A stretch of 48,003 nucleotides of DNA from Cerrena zonata (lineage: Eukaryota; Basidiomycota; Agaricomycetes; Polyporales; Cerrenaceae): positions 1 to 48,003 of the forward strand of contig JASBNA010000131.1 in NCBI GenBank assembly GCA_038087015.1, given 5' to 3'. Under the pieces are notes generated by a model. That model did no database searches. It was not told where the DNA came from and saw only the letters and a list, made by a program, of their open reading frames with translations. The position numbers and the translations under genes were made by a program. Positions 22,813 to 33,486 of this stretch are shown here, in pieces; within the stretch, counting starts at the first letter, position 1, and each line of letters begins with the position of its first letter.

Positions 22813-23380
22813 ATGGAGACCACTTTAAATAATCTAACAACTGGTAAAGATGAAGGTTCTACGAGAGTCAAGCGAGGCGTCTCCGAAATAATCACTGATG
22901 TCTTTGAACCTTTCGACCACCGCGGCAAGATTGTTACACCCTTTGACAGCGAAAACAAACGTGATGCAGACTTCCAAGAAAGTAGGCTTATATCCTAGTG
23001 TTCTTCGGCCATCCTCACTGTAACTCCTGTCTCCGAACCGAATGCAGAGCTGAGCCTCATGCTCCTCGAGTTGATGCTCGACTTCCATGCCTGGTCCTCT
23101 GCTCGGCCCTTACACGAAAGCGACAAAACGGCGGACAGACTGGAGAAAGAAATCAACGAGCTAATTGAAACAGAGAAAGACCAAGGCATGTTCTCAGTCT
23201 CTTCTCCATCCCCCTCTTTCGTCGGTAGGCCGGTGTATCCGTCTGCCTCTGGCACGCGCTCAGATGTTGATACTGACATTATTGCTTTCGTTGTCTCAAG
23301 AGAAGACTCGTCAACGGTTGAAGGAGTTTATCGATCGGATCAAGATGGCTCTTGCTGCTCTGACTGCTCTCACTCCTTGA
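22813..23380 (+). CDS. Orphan-P family protein, copy 3 (141 aa)
   Basis: Exons 22813-22981, 23048-23224 and 23301-23380 have the same lengths (169, 177, 80 nt) and phases as copy 2, giving 141 aa. It starts METTLNNLTTGKDEGS and then follows copy 2 closely: KRGVSEIITDVFEPFD and KIVTPFDSENKRDA are unchanged, LSLMLLELMLDFHAW is unchanged, and the C-terminal EKTRQRLKEFIDRIK helix is unchanged. The N-terminal 20 residues diverge most, which fits purifying selection on the rest. The first intron sequence is only weakly conserved while the exons are nearly identical. No known domain; a cytosolic helical protein is the simplest reading. Head-to-head with the right P450. Confidence 0.62.
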
Positions 23381-23504
23381 TCTGTCTACTTCTACTTCCA
23401 CCTGTTTTCCGCCCGAGCCTCTCTGGAACTGCTGTTGTCTTGTGCATATATGCATGTTTTCTTCATTCTATTGTAATCTGTGTTTCCCATACTACTCGTT
23501 GAAA

Positions 23505-23965
23505 TATAAGCTATGTCTCTCGCTTTGCCGGAAACTTGAGATTACTGGGATGCAATGACTTCGATGAAGGTCGATTGCACGCGTAGACCTCATCTGATCA
23601 GCGATCTTTCTTAAACTGGTGTGGACAAGGCTGCTCTCTGAGTCTATATTAACTACAATTCGAGAGCCATCCGACGCGTCCGAACTAATACTGTATCAGA
23701 GTGTTGTTTTGCCTTAATTGGTTCATGTTACATCTTTTATGATTACGGAGATGACACACCATCTTAAGATCTATTGATCATTTCGTCTTCTAGGAGAAAT
23801 AAAACGATAACTGGTCAGGTATATTCAATCCAAGGTGGAAGCGAGAAGTCGCATAGCTAGACCCTCGTCTCAGACGATATCCGCTTCATGAATCTTAGCA
23901 ACGTTAATCTCGATGATGTGTGGAACGGTGTGGCCTGTGGTATTTGCGGCTGTTAGAGCGAGACA
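23505..23965 (-). pseudogene. 3' tail of 7TM gene, decayed
   Basis: Minus-strand remnant of the last exon of the gene at 11481-13069. Around 23,885-23,945 it reads like THVIEINVSKIHK (here HIIEINVAKIHE), and 23,505-23,560 matches the end of that gene (CCCAGTAATCTCAAGTTTCCG and the AGAGACATAGCT flank). The two parts are separated by unrelated DNA (23,600-23,820). It shows the inverted duplication included the neighbour's 3' end. Confidence 0.6.
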
Positions 23966-24029
23966 TATCGAGGTACTACAAATTCCATTAAAGTTTAGAC
24001 TGACATAAAGCATTTAATACAACATTCAG

Positions 24030-24138
24030 TACAACAAGAAAGCGACGACTACCAAATCAGACGGAATCTTGCCTAATTTGGATACTGTCCTTCCTAATAT
24101 AGTAATCAGCTACAGTCAGGACTCTGTCTGACATTCGG
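24030..24138 (+). repeat. Direct repeat DR-A, outer copy
   Basis: Partner of 19478-19590, same orientation. Lies just beyond the outer end of the right arm, so the arm sits between two direct repeats. Confidence 0.8.
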
Positions 24139-24205
24139 AATAACAGTACACAGTACATGATCATCAGATCGGAAACGAAAATTAGACCAATGAATAGTCT
24201 AAAGC

Positions 24206-24948
24206 CTAAAACCGCGGTTGGCTGAGTGAATCTATAACATCTTGCAATTCTTTCTCAAGAACTGCAGATTGACTCAAGAGCTCCTGGAAACTCGCAGCGA
24301 GGTCGGGACGATTCGGAAACATCCGCTCCAAGGAATTGGTCGGGAGAGAGCCTGAGCCGCCTGTAGCGTAAGGATCTTGAGATGTTTGAGAGGTAGGAGG
24401 CTGCTGGCTGACACGGAGGGGATCGTTATTCTGAGGGAAACGATTATCTTCGTCCTCATAGAAAGAATCATATTGATATTGTGTGGACGAATCGGGATAA
24501 AATAGTCGCACACGCTGGAGGCGCATTTTGCATAAATTCATAGGTTGAACATGAACAAAAATAGGATGGTCACCTTTTCTGGACGATCTTCGAGTGATTC
24601 GTCGAACGACTGAGAACGCTTGGCATTTCCTATGACATTGTTACGCGTTCAGGTTGTATTAGGAGGTAGATCGAGAATAACTACATACTGCTCGAAACAT
24701 TGGGCTCTGTCTCTTGATCACCTCTGGTCAGCGGTTGCCCTTCGATCCAGGTGTTGGCAGTAGTTAGATCTCCATGATAACCCTGTACCATTGTAGGTAC
24801 ACTGCCCGATATCCGACCAGCATCGATCTGTCGAGATCGTTTGCAATAGATGTCACAAAATTTAGGGAATGCCTTATTAATATCATCATACACGCATGTT
24901 GCATAGATTGCTTACATGGTTATCAGAGTCGGTTCCGGAAGTGAACAT
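24206..24948 (-). CDS. Hypothetical protein, Ser/Gln-rich
   Basis: Not recognised. Exons join in phase from ATG 24948 (MFTSGTDSDNH), through AFPKFCDIYCKRSRQIDAG, a tiny basic exon RNAKRSQSFDESLEDRPEK that resembles a nuclear localisation signal, to a last exon beginning RVRLFYPDSSTQYQYD and ending ELLSQSAVLEKELQDVIDSL, a probable short coiled coil. Four exons, roughly 190 aa. No TM or signal peptide. Donors and acceptors are canonical, which is the main support that it is a gene. A nuclear role is inference only. Confidence 0.45.
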
Positions 24949-25432
24949 GATAAGTATGTCAAGTATCGAAGAAACAATAAAGGGCAGAAGGACACAAAAA
25001 GGTGATGGTGCAAGCCAACCAATAGCCTACGTCAAAATAGTCCTGGATCTTCCTAGAATCCCTAGATATACACTGTGAAAGACGTAAATATGCATGAGAA
25101 CCTTGGGAACCACTTTGAGGAAGTCTTGCACGTGCACACGTGACCGAGACGCGACTCGCCTTCAAAAGAACGCGGTTGAGTTCACGAATCGCGAAGTGCC
25201 ATCAATCGGAGGTTGAATTCTTCAGAGGTGCAATTAAGGCGTCGCGGTTCGTTCGTTCCTAGCTTCATCGTCATCAGGCATCAACGCCCTCAAGAAGCTT
25301 GTGTTTTAGTATTTTCAAACTTCGACGTTCAACATTCAAACGTTGACCCATTTCACCTCTTCCACGTTTTCATACAACATTATCGACGAATCAAACACCC
25401 TTCAAATTGGATAATTCCAATCTCAACATATA
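24949..25432. promoter_or_regulatory. Divergent intergenic region with two CACGTG boxes
   Basis: Between two divergent genes. CACGTG palindromes stand at 25129-25134 and 25137-25142, about 300 bp before the KEN-box gene. CACGTG is the classical bHLH E-box core. The last 200 bp is rich in TTC/CAA, like fungal transcription start regions. Confidence 0.4.
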
Positions 25433-26957
25433 ATGCCTGCCTCCGTTATACCATCTACACGAGCCGCATTCGTGATATACAAAGACGAACCGACTTCTAC
25501 GCGACCGAAATCGAAATCCTCGTCCACCTCTGCCACCGCCCACAGCTTATCACGGACCTCGTCATCGTCCTCTCTTTCACTCAGCGAAAATGCTCAGCAA
25601 GAACCCGTGCGTATCACGATCGTCACCGCAGGCGATAAAGAAAACGTTGACCCCATCACCGGTCGTCGACCGTGCCTCGAAGACACGTTCGCCAAGAAAC
25701 GCAAGCCGACACCTGGAAATGTCCTTGCGACCAAGATTCTGATCAGCAAGAGTAAAGTTTTGAAGGATACCGTACCAGAGCTGAAGAAGCGCAAAGTTCT
25801 CGCTTCGTCATCTTCCTCGGGGTTGTCTTCGTCGAGTTTGTCGAATTCGAGGGGGAAATCGAAATCGAGCTCTTCCGTGACTGGTTCTGGCTCTGGGGAA
25901 AAGAAGGAGAGGAAACGGAGAAGTGCAAAGGTCAAGACTTCTGTGCAGAAGGCTCCTCTTGATCTTTCGAGGGTTATCGAGGAAGATGAAGATCAGGTGG
26001 ATGAGAAGGAGGTGATTGTCCTACTTGCGCAGGAATCCGCATCATCTTCGTCTGTGTCACATCGAAACGTAGACACAGAACCTCGAAAAGCGGAAGAAGA
26101 ACGAGTTGCTCAAGCTCAAGCTGATTCCCGATGCTACGAACTCACTGTTCTCCCTCTGGCGGATGTCTCGACGGCGTACTGCCAAAGTCACTCTAGTGAC
26201 GATGTTAGGGACGCACGGGAAGTGATGACTTCGTTGGATGAAGAGATCGTTGCTGCTGGAGAGAAGCTAAAGACGCTGTTTACGATTGCCAAGACGGAGG
26301 TATGTGTTTCGCGTTTTTGTGTTGTGATAGAGTTAGCTGATCTTGATGTATGATGTCATGCAGGGATCTTCCGTCCCAGCTTCCCAAACAAGCAAGAAGG
26401 AACAATTGGCACCTACCGAGGATCCATCTCCGGATGCTCCTACGACCCTACCGTCAACGCCGAAATCAAAATCGTCCTCTTCGACGTTGGCCTCCACGCC
26501 TAGCTCAGATCTGTCCGACTCGCCAACGAGGACATTGTCTCTCATCTCCTCTTTAACCTCCGCATCAACACCAACGCGTACACCTCCCCTCAGACGCACG
26601 CTCTTCCCTTCGTTCTCATATTCTCCATCCTCCCTTTTCACGGTCTCCGCGAATGGATCACCCTCAAAGAACCCTTTGCATACTCCCACATCATCCGTAT
26701 CCTCTATCGCCTCAAACAGCTCCACACCACCTACCACGACATTCTCCACTCCCGAGCGTGCTCGTATCTACAGTGCGTTCACTTTCAGCTCACCTTCGTT
26801 GGCTGGGAGGAGATACGCCGTGAGTCGAGGAAGCGCGGTCAGCGGGTTGGCCAGGATTGGGGATGGTGCAAGTGCTTTCAGCGAGGGAGGCGTGTTTGGC
26901 GTGTCCAGTACCAGCTCTAAGGGTCACGGGAAGGTGTTCGACGATTTGGACTGGTAA
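25433..26957 (+). CDS. Ser-rich protein with KEN-box degron
   Basis: Exons 25433-26299 and 26364-26957, one intron (GTATGT...CAG), 486 aa. Start is the first ATG (MPASVIPSTRAAFVIYKDE). Low-complexity Ser tracts dominate. Within residues 60-85 stands GDKENVDPITGRRP, a textbook KEN box with acidic lead and downstream Pro. Basic clusters (KKRKPTPG, ELKKRKVLA, KKERKRRSAKVK) look like nuclear signals. A helix follows (VMTSLDEEIVAAGEKLKTLF), then many SP/TP sites (TPKSK, SPTRT, TPPLRR, TPERAR). The pattern suggests a nuclear, CDK-phosphorylated protein destroyed by APC/C-Cdh1, but I cannot assign it to a named family. The C-terminus ends DDLDW. Confidence 0.75.
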
Positions 26958-28269
26958 ATCGTGCTTGGAACTCGTATGTTCATCACGCCTTCTGAGGTGG
27001 TGCACAGTGGTCTCGGGCTTTGGAATTTGATGCTTAACGCTTGAAGCATCAAGTGGCTTGCGTACTCCCAAGTGCCATGATCGAGATCTGACTGTCACCT
27101 TTCTTGGATACACTTGGACACATTGGTGCTTCTGCGACCTCGATTGACATCTACAAATTGATCACCCGTCACGCTTGCACTAGCGAGTTCTCCGTATCCA
27201 TCTCCATTTCTTGGGTTTCTGTTTCGATTCAAATCTTGGTTCTTTTTTTTTTTGCTTCAATCTCAAGTTTCTTCTCTTCATGACGGTGCTGTTGTTGTTT
27301 GTTCGACTGATGTTTTCCCTCCTAGTTTCCCACTTACTCATCTCTTATGTTTTTCTCATCATATTTTCTCGTTCCTAAATGCATATCCGCATCCTCGCAT
27401 AGTCATCTTACCTTTCATCATTCACATGTTACGTCCATGCACTAACATCAAGCATACCGAACACCTTTGCATGGTCCATTGTTGTTCTTGCCCCGTTTCT
27501 CTAACTCTTCATCTCATCATATCTCGGAGCCACGAACTCTGCATCTGCATCTGCATTTTTTTGCTTCGTCTTCGCTCATACCACTTAACTTGAATGTCTC
27601 TTCTTCCATCTCCCCTCTCTCGTCTCATCTTGACTAACCACCCTATCCCCGTGTTTCCGACAACCTATCTATTCCTTTCTATCTCCCCTTCCTCTATCTC
27701 CCACATCGAGCTACTATCTATCCAGTATTGTGCTTCAGACACTTGTCGAGGCACACTCACCCTATCCCCGCTTCCGCTTCTACCTCCCATCTCCGCGTAA
27801 TGCCTATTAACGATCTACGTAGGAAATGATTAATGATATTTTACGGTGTCCATCTCGCAGTTTGGTGCCCGCACAGAGATATATTTCGTCAAGGAGAGAA
27901 TTGAATAACCGCAGGATCTGTATACCGTCTAGGGTATCGAGATGTAAGACAAATAACTCGAGGAAGAGAAATCCAGTCATGGATATATACAAAATTCGAG
28001 TCAACTGAATGGGGGACGCGCTTCGTGGCAGAATATTGTGGTTGGCTAAGCTCCAGATACTTTTTTCCAACGTCCAGACGCCTCTTTGGGCCACTACCAG
28101 GCCATGTATAACATGTATTCGAGGTCCTCGACTCATAGAAAACAATCCCCCGGGTTTGAAAACATACCGACGTGCGAACGCCTACTGTAAGTATTTATAC
28201 ATCTCTCTCTCTCTCTCTCTCTGTCCGAAGCGGTGAGTGTTAAGTGCTTTGACCATCACAGGTCGAACT
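26958..28269. other. Convergent 3' region, pyrimidine-rich
   Basis: Between the 3' ends of two convergent genes. From about 27,190 to 27,800 the plus strand is strongly C/T-rich with a T14 run near 27,242. ORFs here (27252-27593, 27594-27800) reflect that composition. No gene recognised. Confidence 0.45.
28202..28222. repeat. (TC)n microsatellite
   Basis: About ten uninterrupted TC units just downstream of the AIG1-like stop codon. Confidence 0.9.
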
Positions 28270-29271
28270 TTAAAACCCCGCAAGTCCGAACAACCAGCCA
28301 AATATACCCATTTCCTCATTGCCCATTCCCTCGTTGCAGTATTCGGCCTCAAAACGCGCTATATCCCTTCCCCTCTCCGCCAACTTCTTTAGGTCCTCCC
28401 TCAATTCATCTAGGATCGCTTTCTGCTTCTCGACCATTGCTGTAAGCGAGCGAGTGAGTACTTCGCTAGCAGTGGTCTCGGTGATATTCTTTCTTTCGTC
28501 GACGAGTTCCCGCTGAATTTGCAGAGGTGCAGGATGATTCTTCATAATTATGCGAAGAATGTCTTGAGCACGTCCAGGTGTATTGTCGTGTCGGATCATA
28601 GCTGCACCTTTGTCGAGGGCAGGTTTGAAGAAACGCTCGTTGGTGGCGAGCTCCTTCTCACGTTCAGTGCCAATACTGGACTGCGAGGTGCCCCACATCG
28701 TGGTTACGATGAGAACGTTCTTCAGGGCGTCGTCCCCACAGAGCTTGCAAAACATTTCAAAGTTTCGTTGATAAGTAGCTCCCAATGGGGTATCGGATAT
28801 ACGATGGAGGTATAAGATCCCACTAAGGGTAATACCTTGCTTGTAGCTAGGTGCACATTCCGGGATTAAAACTCGTATCTGGCATATAGGCTATCTAGAA
28901 CTTACACAACCTCAAGCTGGAAAGCAATTATTCTCAAGATGTCTGTGTCAGAGACGTAGGTGTGGTCAAAGCCGGGTGTGTCGATGAGGACGATTCGACG
29001 TCCGTCTACGGTGCAATTGGAATAGGTGACACTCTGGGTGCAGGACATTAGCTCATGTCCTACGGTATTATGTCCCCCACTGGCCATGTTGATGAACTAC
29101 CCTGTATTGTCATTGAAATGCTTTATCGAGAATTGTAAGACACAAACTGTTGATTTTCCTGCGCCTGTGGCACCCATAACACTAAAGTCAAACACAGGTC
29201 AATACACAGTGAGCATGAAGGACATATATCACTCACGCTATCATGATATCGCGATTCGGTCGGGGATACAT
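28270..29271 (-). CDS. AIG1/septin-like fungal GTPase
   Basis: Exons (complement) 29237-29271, 29148-29181, 28906-29096 and 28270-28846, 278 aa. Start MYPRPNRDIMIA places the P-loop GATGAGKST at residues 15-23. The loop is followed by FINMASGG, a conserved CTQSV (G2 region), and G3 DTPGFD (about 62-67). Then YKQGITLSGILYLHRISD, the NFEMFCKLCG segment and VTTMWG, the usual fungal replacement for the NKxD motif. The C-terminal third is helical and coiled-coil-like (LTAMVEKQKAILDELREDLK), ending IFGWLFGLAGF, a hydrophobic tail that could contact membrane. This family is widely expanded in mushrooms; the cellular role is not established. An upstream in-frame ATG at 29341 exists but lacks conserved sequence. 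Confidence 0.82.
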
Positions 29272-30800
29272 GGTGGTGAGTAGTACGAAGGCGGAGTGAC
29301 AACTGAGGAGATGCCGTCTCAGTAGGCCCTGCCTTTATCATGTTGCGGGCAATGCACGTAGTCGCGACGCCAACTGTGGTCTACATTGGTCGAAGTAAGA
29401 CGATGTGCGGTATATTAGGTTTACTCGTGTTTGGGAACCCATACCTGATGGTCTTCATTTCCGAATTGTGCTACAGGTAAGTCCAGATATGATTCGCGTT
29501 TAGAAGCTCTCCTCAAGGCTTCATAAGCTAATACAGTACACTTGCTCATACCGCATATGGTAATACCACATAATTCTCATAATGCATTGGAATGTGGAGG
29601 GTCCCAACTCGGGAGGCGGGGAATTTGGCAGAAATGTGCATATTGCATAATGCATAGCCTTGAGGGCCGATTATGCATTACCACGGAGCAAATTTGGGGG
29701 ATGGGAACTTATTTACCTTCCAAAAATGGATGTTTCACCTGAGCTATTTCGAAGATCTGACACAAAATCATGAGTATTAATGCATATATCACCATAGTAC
29801 GGAGATTGTAACCTGAATCTATGTTAGAATTATAAATTTTCCCGTGTATTCTCATGACTAGATTGACGTTAAGCTATTGCTTAGTCACATGATCTTTTAG
29901 GCGCTCATTCTATATTACATATCTCTCATAATGCATAGGGTTAGGGTGTCTCCCGACGATATGCAGTATGAGCAAGTGTACTGTAATGTGACGGACTGAA
30001 GGTGTTGTAGAAGCAAACTCAAAGTCAGCATTGCAGTAGAGACCCCATAAGTTCGAGCCGACATGGCAGTAACTCCTGTCTTATTCGTAAAACTCTCACT
30101 CTATTTTAGGCCTCAAGCAACTTCGACGAGGGACGCGCGTTGTACATGCCCCTTCCACTTGTACTTCAACACGCACGACCCTATCCCTTCCTCTACTCAA
30201 CATCTCGCTTATTATCTCTTCCTTCCTTCCTTTATCAATGCTCATACCCTCACGTGGAATCCTGGAGACGGCTGCGGAGATCGCGAGCCGTATCGCTCTG
30301 CACCCAAACGATTGGCCCTCGCGCCCCGAGAATTTCATTCCCCTTTGACTCGGAACCTCGACGAGCAGCGGAGTCGCATCGACGCGTCGACGCTCTGGGC
30401 CACCTGAGTTATACTGAGCAAGCGGCACTGAGGCCTGTAGACAACACACCCACTCGAAATCCGCTAGCGCGGGGGTTGTTGTTTTCACCTCTAGTACTCT
30501 ACGGTACTACCATCCGACAACTTACGACTACACACTATCAGTGAATGGGCGCACCGACAACACCAATGAGTTCTTCTGAATGTTCGGCTTCTTGTTACTG
30601 GATTGGGAATGACGACGAATTTAATGATCGTCAGCTCTGCGACACTGATAGTGCTACTGTCTACACGAGTTGGACTTCATGGTTTCCCACTGTGTTGTGA
30701 CATACAGAAAACATATATACTCTCTTTTCTCTGCCTTCCACTCTACTTTAGTCTATAGGTTCAAATATTTGGAGCCTTCAGATGCATTATAGCTAGTACT
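29272..30800. other. Gene-poor stretch with TAATGCAT cluster
   Basis: No supported gene. The octamer TAATGCAT or its complement occurs at about 29,580, 29,648, 29,672, 29,777 and 29,930. The stretch 30,120-30,490 is GC-richer and open in several frames on both strands (for example 30063-30407 plus, 30096-30488 minus), but none has a recognisable domain or convincing splice structure. Confidence 0.4.
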
Positions 30801-31559
30801 ACTGCGAGAAGCCATGATATTCCATATATTAGGCTTTAGTTTGCCCCAATACATACTCTTTTCCTCCAAGCTACTGTGTGACGCGAGATATGGCTTAAGA
30901 TACACTACGGATATTCGGAGACGCATCGTGGGAGCAGGAATCCTCGATATCTCACAATCGAGGATGGCACAGAAGGACAATGTGCTCATAACATGGCTTA
31001 CCCGCTTGAGACCTATCTTACACATCACAATTATCGTATTCAGGCATCGGCCTGCCCCACCAGGTGAGAGTACACAAGACATAATCAAACGAAGGGGTAG
31101 CGAGTACCAAACGAAGGAGAGTGGAATAGAAAGCACTACGAAGACTCAACCCAGGCATTGGTTAGTTTGGAACAGCAAGAAGATAGACGTTACTTATCAA
31201 TCCGAAATCTTTTTTTGACGCGAACTATTTAGGAGAGCTAATTTAAACGGACCGGTCAGGCTTACCCGTTCAACAATGTCGTATCCTGAAGTGCGTAGGT
31301 ATCATTTGATACCCAGACGATACATGCTAGTACGTATGCAACTCCTGCAATATGTCCAGTAAGTTAAATTGAACGCTGTTCGAACGGTCGATGTTGCACA
31401 GGAACCGACCCAAATATTAGCCGTGCTGAGATACATCCAATGAACGTCTTGAAATCACAAAAACAACAAAAATAAAAAAAATGAACATCAAGGCCCGATC
31501 TAACACTGAGTCCATATCTGATATTCAAGCGAGGCCGAAGGAATGAAGCTTTCTATCGT
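30801..31559. other. Unassigned ORF region
   Basis: Overlapping ORFs on both strands (30814-31218 plus, 134 aa; 30753-31136 minus, 127 aa). The minus one has hydrophobic segments, the plus one a basic tail. Neither can be tied to a family or to neighbouring exons, so no gene is called. Confidence 0.25.
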
Positions 31560-32485
31560 TTTAGGCTCGTCCGTCAGGGAACGTTACGGAAAGTCCAGAT
31601 ATGTAATCCGCTTCATTAGTCTCAGGAATATTAATTTCGACGTGTGTAGCGGTGTGGCCTATGCGTATGGCAGACAACTGCTTCTAGGAGGGGGCATATG
31701 CGGGTTTTGAACCGAGGATTACCATCAGTGCAGGGTAGATGCCCTGTGTGGTGGATATATTAACCTAGATGCTATTGTGAGCGGGTGAATATGCGCACCA
31801 AAAGATGGGTTGTCATGTAAGTCCAGATGAGATCAGTGAAGGCAAGAGTGTACTTTGTGTATTCAGCATTGGAGACTTTGGGAATATCACGTATGATAAA
31901 TTCCAGCTACCGTGAATAGTATATTGTGAGGTACTTCCAGGATGAGCATTGATATATAATCATCACTTACGAGTATGAGGAAATAGAACACACCGGACTC
32001 GACAATTATCAGCATAACCTTCTCTGTACGAGTCTTCTTTTCGGATACACTCAAGTATTGTCCAATTTCTCGTCGGTAAACCCTATAATTGTTGAGTATT
32101 TCCATGGAAGACGAGAAGGAAATCTTGATCTCACCACATCTTATAGCAAGTCAAGGCGGAGGTAATACCAGTAGTCACTAATGTCATGCTGTACACAGCC
32201 TGTTGGAGATCATGACATACAGGAGGATTGACGAGATTGGTGGGCGCATTCTCGGACACCTCTCGCTCCACACAAAAGGAGGTAACTCCAGCTACCACTG
32301 ATATATCGGTTTATCAGTGTGCATAATTGAAATATTAGTCGATAGATAGCCCACCAAAGGTACTGATGAGGGTGAGGGTTGGGAGGATCATCATCAGACG
32401 TTCTTTACCATAGCACCAAAAGATGTATGTTCGACAGACGATAATCACATCTCCGAAACAAACCTATTAATAGTGGAGGAGTGAT
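31560..32485 (-). pseudogene. 5'-truncated copy of the 7TM gene
   Basis: Minus-strand copy of the 3' two thirds of the gene at 11481-13069. It begins at the exon matching CFGDVIIVWRAYVFWCY (here with the Trp of VWR changed to Cys and a modified following motif), continues with the GTFGG-like loop near 32,355, the YRREIGQYLSVSEKKTRTEK / MLIIVESGVFYFLILV exon (31887-32105) and the final THVIEIN-like tail near 31,650. The exons for the first helices are missing; upstream DNA is unrelated. Probably non-functional, though most remaining exons are open. Confidence 0.65.
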
Positions 32486-33486
32486 GAGTGATTGATGTTA
32501 TGATGATTACGATTCCTGAAGAATGAAGAAGAATCGTTTTATATACCTGGACTTGCTGGGGCGCTTGTACCGTAACGCGATTTCATGTCTGATCCTAAAC
32601 TAGGGTTATCTGTATTTTACATTTTACATCTGCTTCTTCCTATAAAATATCATCGTTTTTTGTACTGTTGAACTCACAGGGACTTTCTGAGCAGAATGAT
32701 ACCCTCAATGTTTCTCTCATATTGCTTCATGAGTTCCAATGCAAGGTTTTATGTTTGCTTTGTATCATGTGACTCGCTCACCGTGGGAAAAAGGCAACTT
32801 TGTATTGAGGATAACAAAGATATTTGTATTGTGGTAACAAAACTCTATGGATGAGACTATATATATCAAATCCCAACCATATGGGACGGTTGAGGCACCT
32901 ATGAGCTCGCATTGAGTAGACGAGTCTAAAGCTTCTTTCCGCAAGGGAACCAGAGCAAAACTGACCAATCTATAAGCTAATTTCCGAAAATTTTCAGTTA
33001 TACAGTACAAAAGATATGGAATATAAGAGTCATTTCACCACCGATTTGGATGTGGAAGGCAGCGTTGGATTCGCACTGCAGAGAAGAACCCAGGCATGTG
33101 TGAAAGACCTCACGCTTCGAGGTATGAGGTGAAAGAGCAGAATGGTAGCTCTGTTAGTGACGAAACTGTTATACAAAACCTGCACGAAACCAGACGTTCA
33201 AGCTACCGTTGGATTCGTCTCATTGAGACGAGCTCAGCGGTAGCTTGAACATCGCAATCGGTGCATAACCGACTTCGGGATACTGAGAATTGGATTTGAG
33301 TCAGTTGTTTGTTTGGAACGTTGATTTGGCGTATATGATCGGGAGCCTACATGGACCCACAGCGGCGTTATGTGATAGTTTCCCGCTCGTTCAGCTCTTC
33401 ATCCATCCATACTCCTTCTCTCCTCCTTTCTTTTTCTTCACATTCCGTTCATAATTTCTAACGATTCCGTTCCGTTCTCGTCTCTA
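32486..33486. other. Intergenic with hairpin and promoter of HicA-like gene
   Basis: No coding evidence. The last ~100 bp (TCTCTCCTCCTTTC and similar) is a pyrimidine-rich stretch directly before the next ATG, typical of a fungal start region. Confidence 0.45.
33196..33250. repeat. 55-bp hairpin (inverted repeat)
   Basis: GTTCAAGCTACCG (33196-33208) is perfectly complementary to 33238-33250. Inside it CGTCTCA (33216-33222) pairs perfectly with TGAGACG (33224-33230). The seven bases between pair by A-U, G-C or G-U except one. The loop is a single base. Transcribed, it would be a nearly continuous 27-bp stem. Confidence 0.85.

Larger units (their letters stand above)
19793..23960 (-). repeat. 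Right arm of large inverted duplication
   Basis: Reverse-orientation partner of 12895-16822. It carries the P450 (minus), divergent promoter, orphan-P copy 3 (plus) and decayed 3' end of the 7TM gene (minus). An extra stretch at about 23,600-23,820 has no match on the left. The arm is bracketed by direct repeat DR-A at 19478-19590 and 24030-24138. Confidence 0.85.

Noticed and set aside
25594..25935. Minus-strand ORF across the KEN-box gene
   Set aside because: Antisense shadow of a Ser-rich coding exon.
29937..29946. AGGGTTAGGG, telomere-like
   Set aside because: Only about one and a half TTAGGG units; too short to be an interstitial telomere.
30063..30544. GC-rich overlapping ORFs as a gene
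   Set aside because: Open on both strands, no domain, no consistent splice signals.
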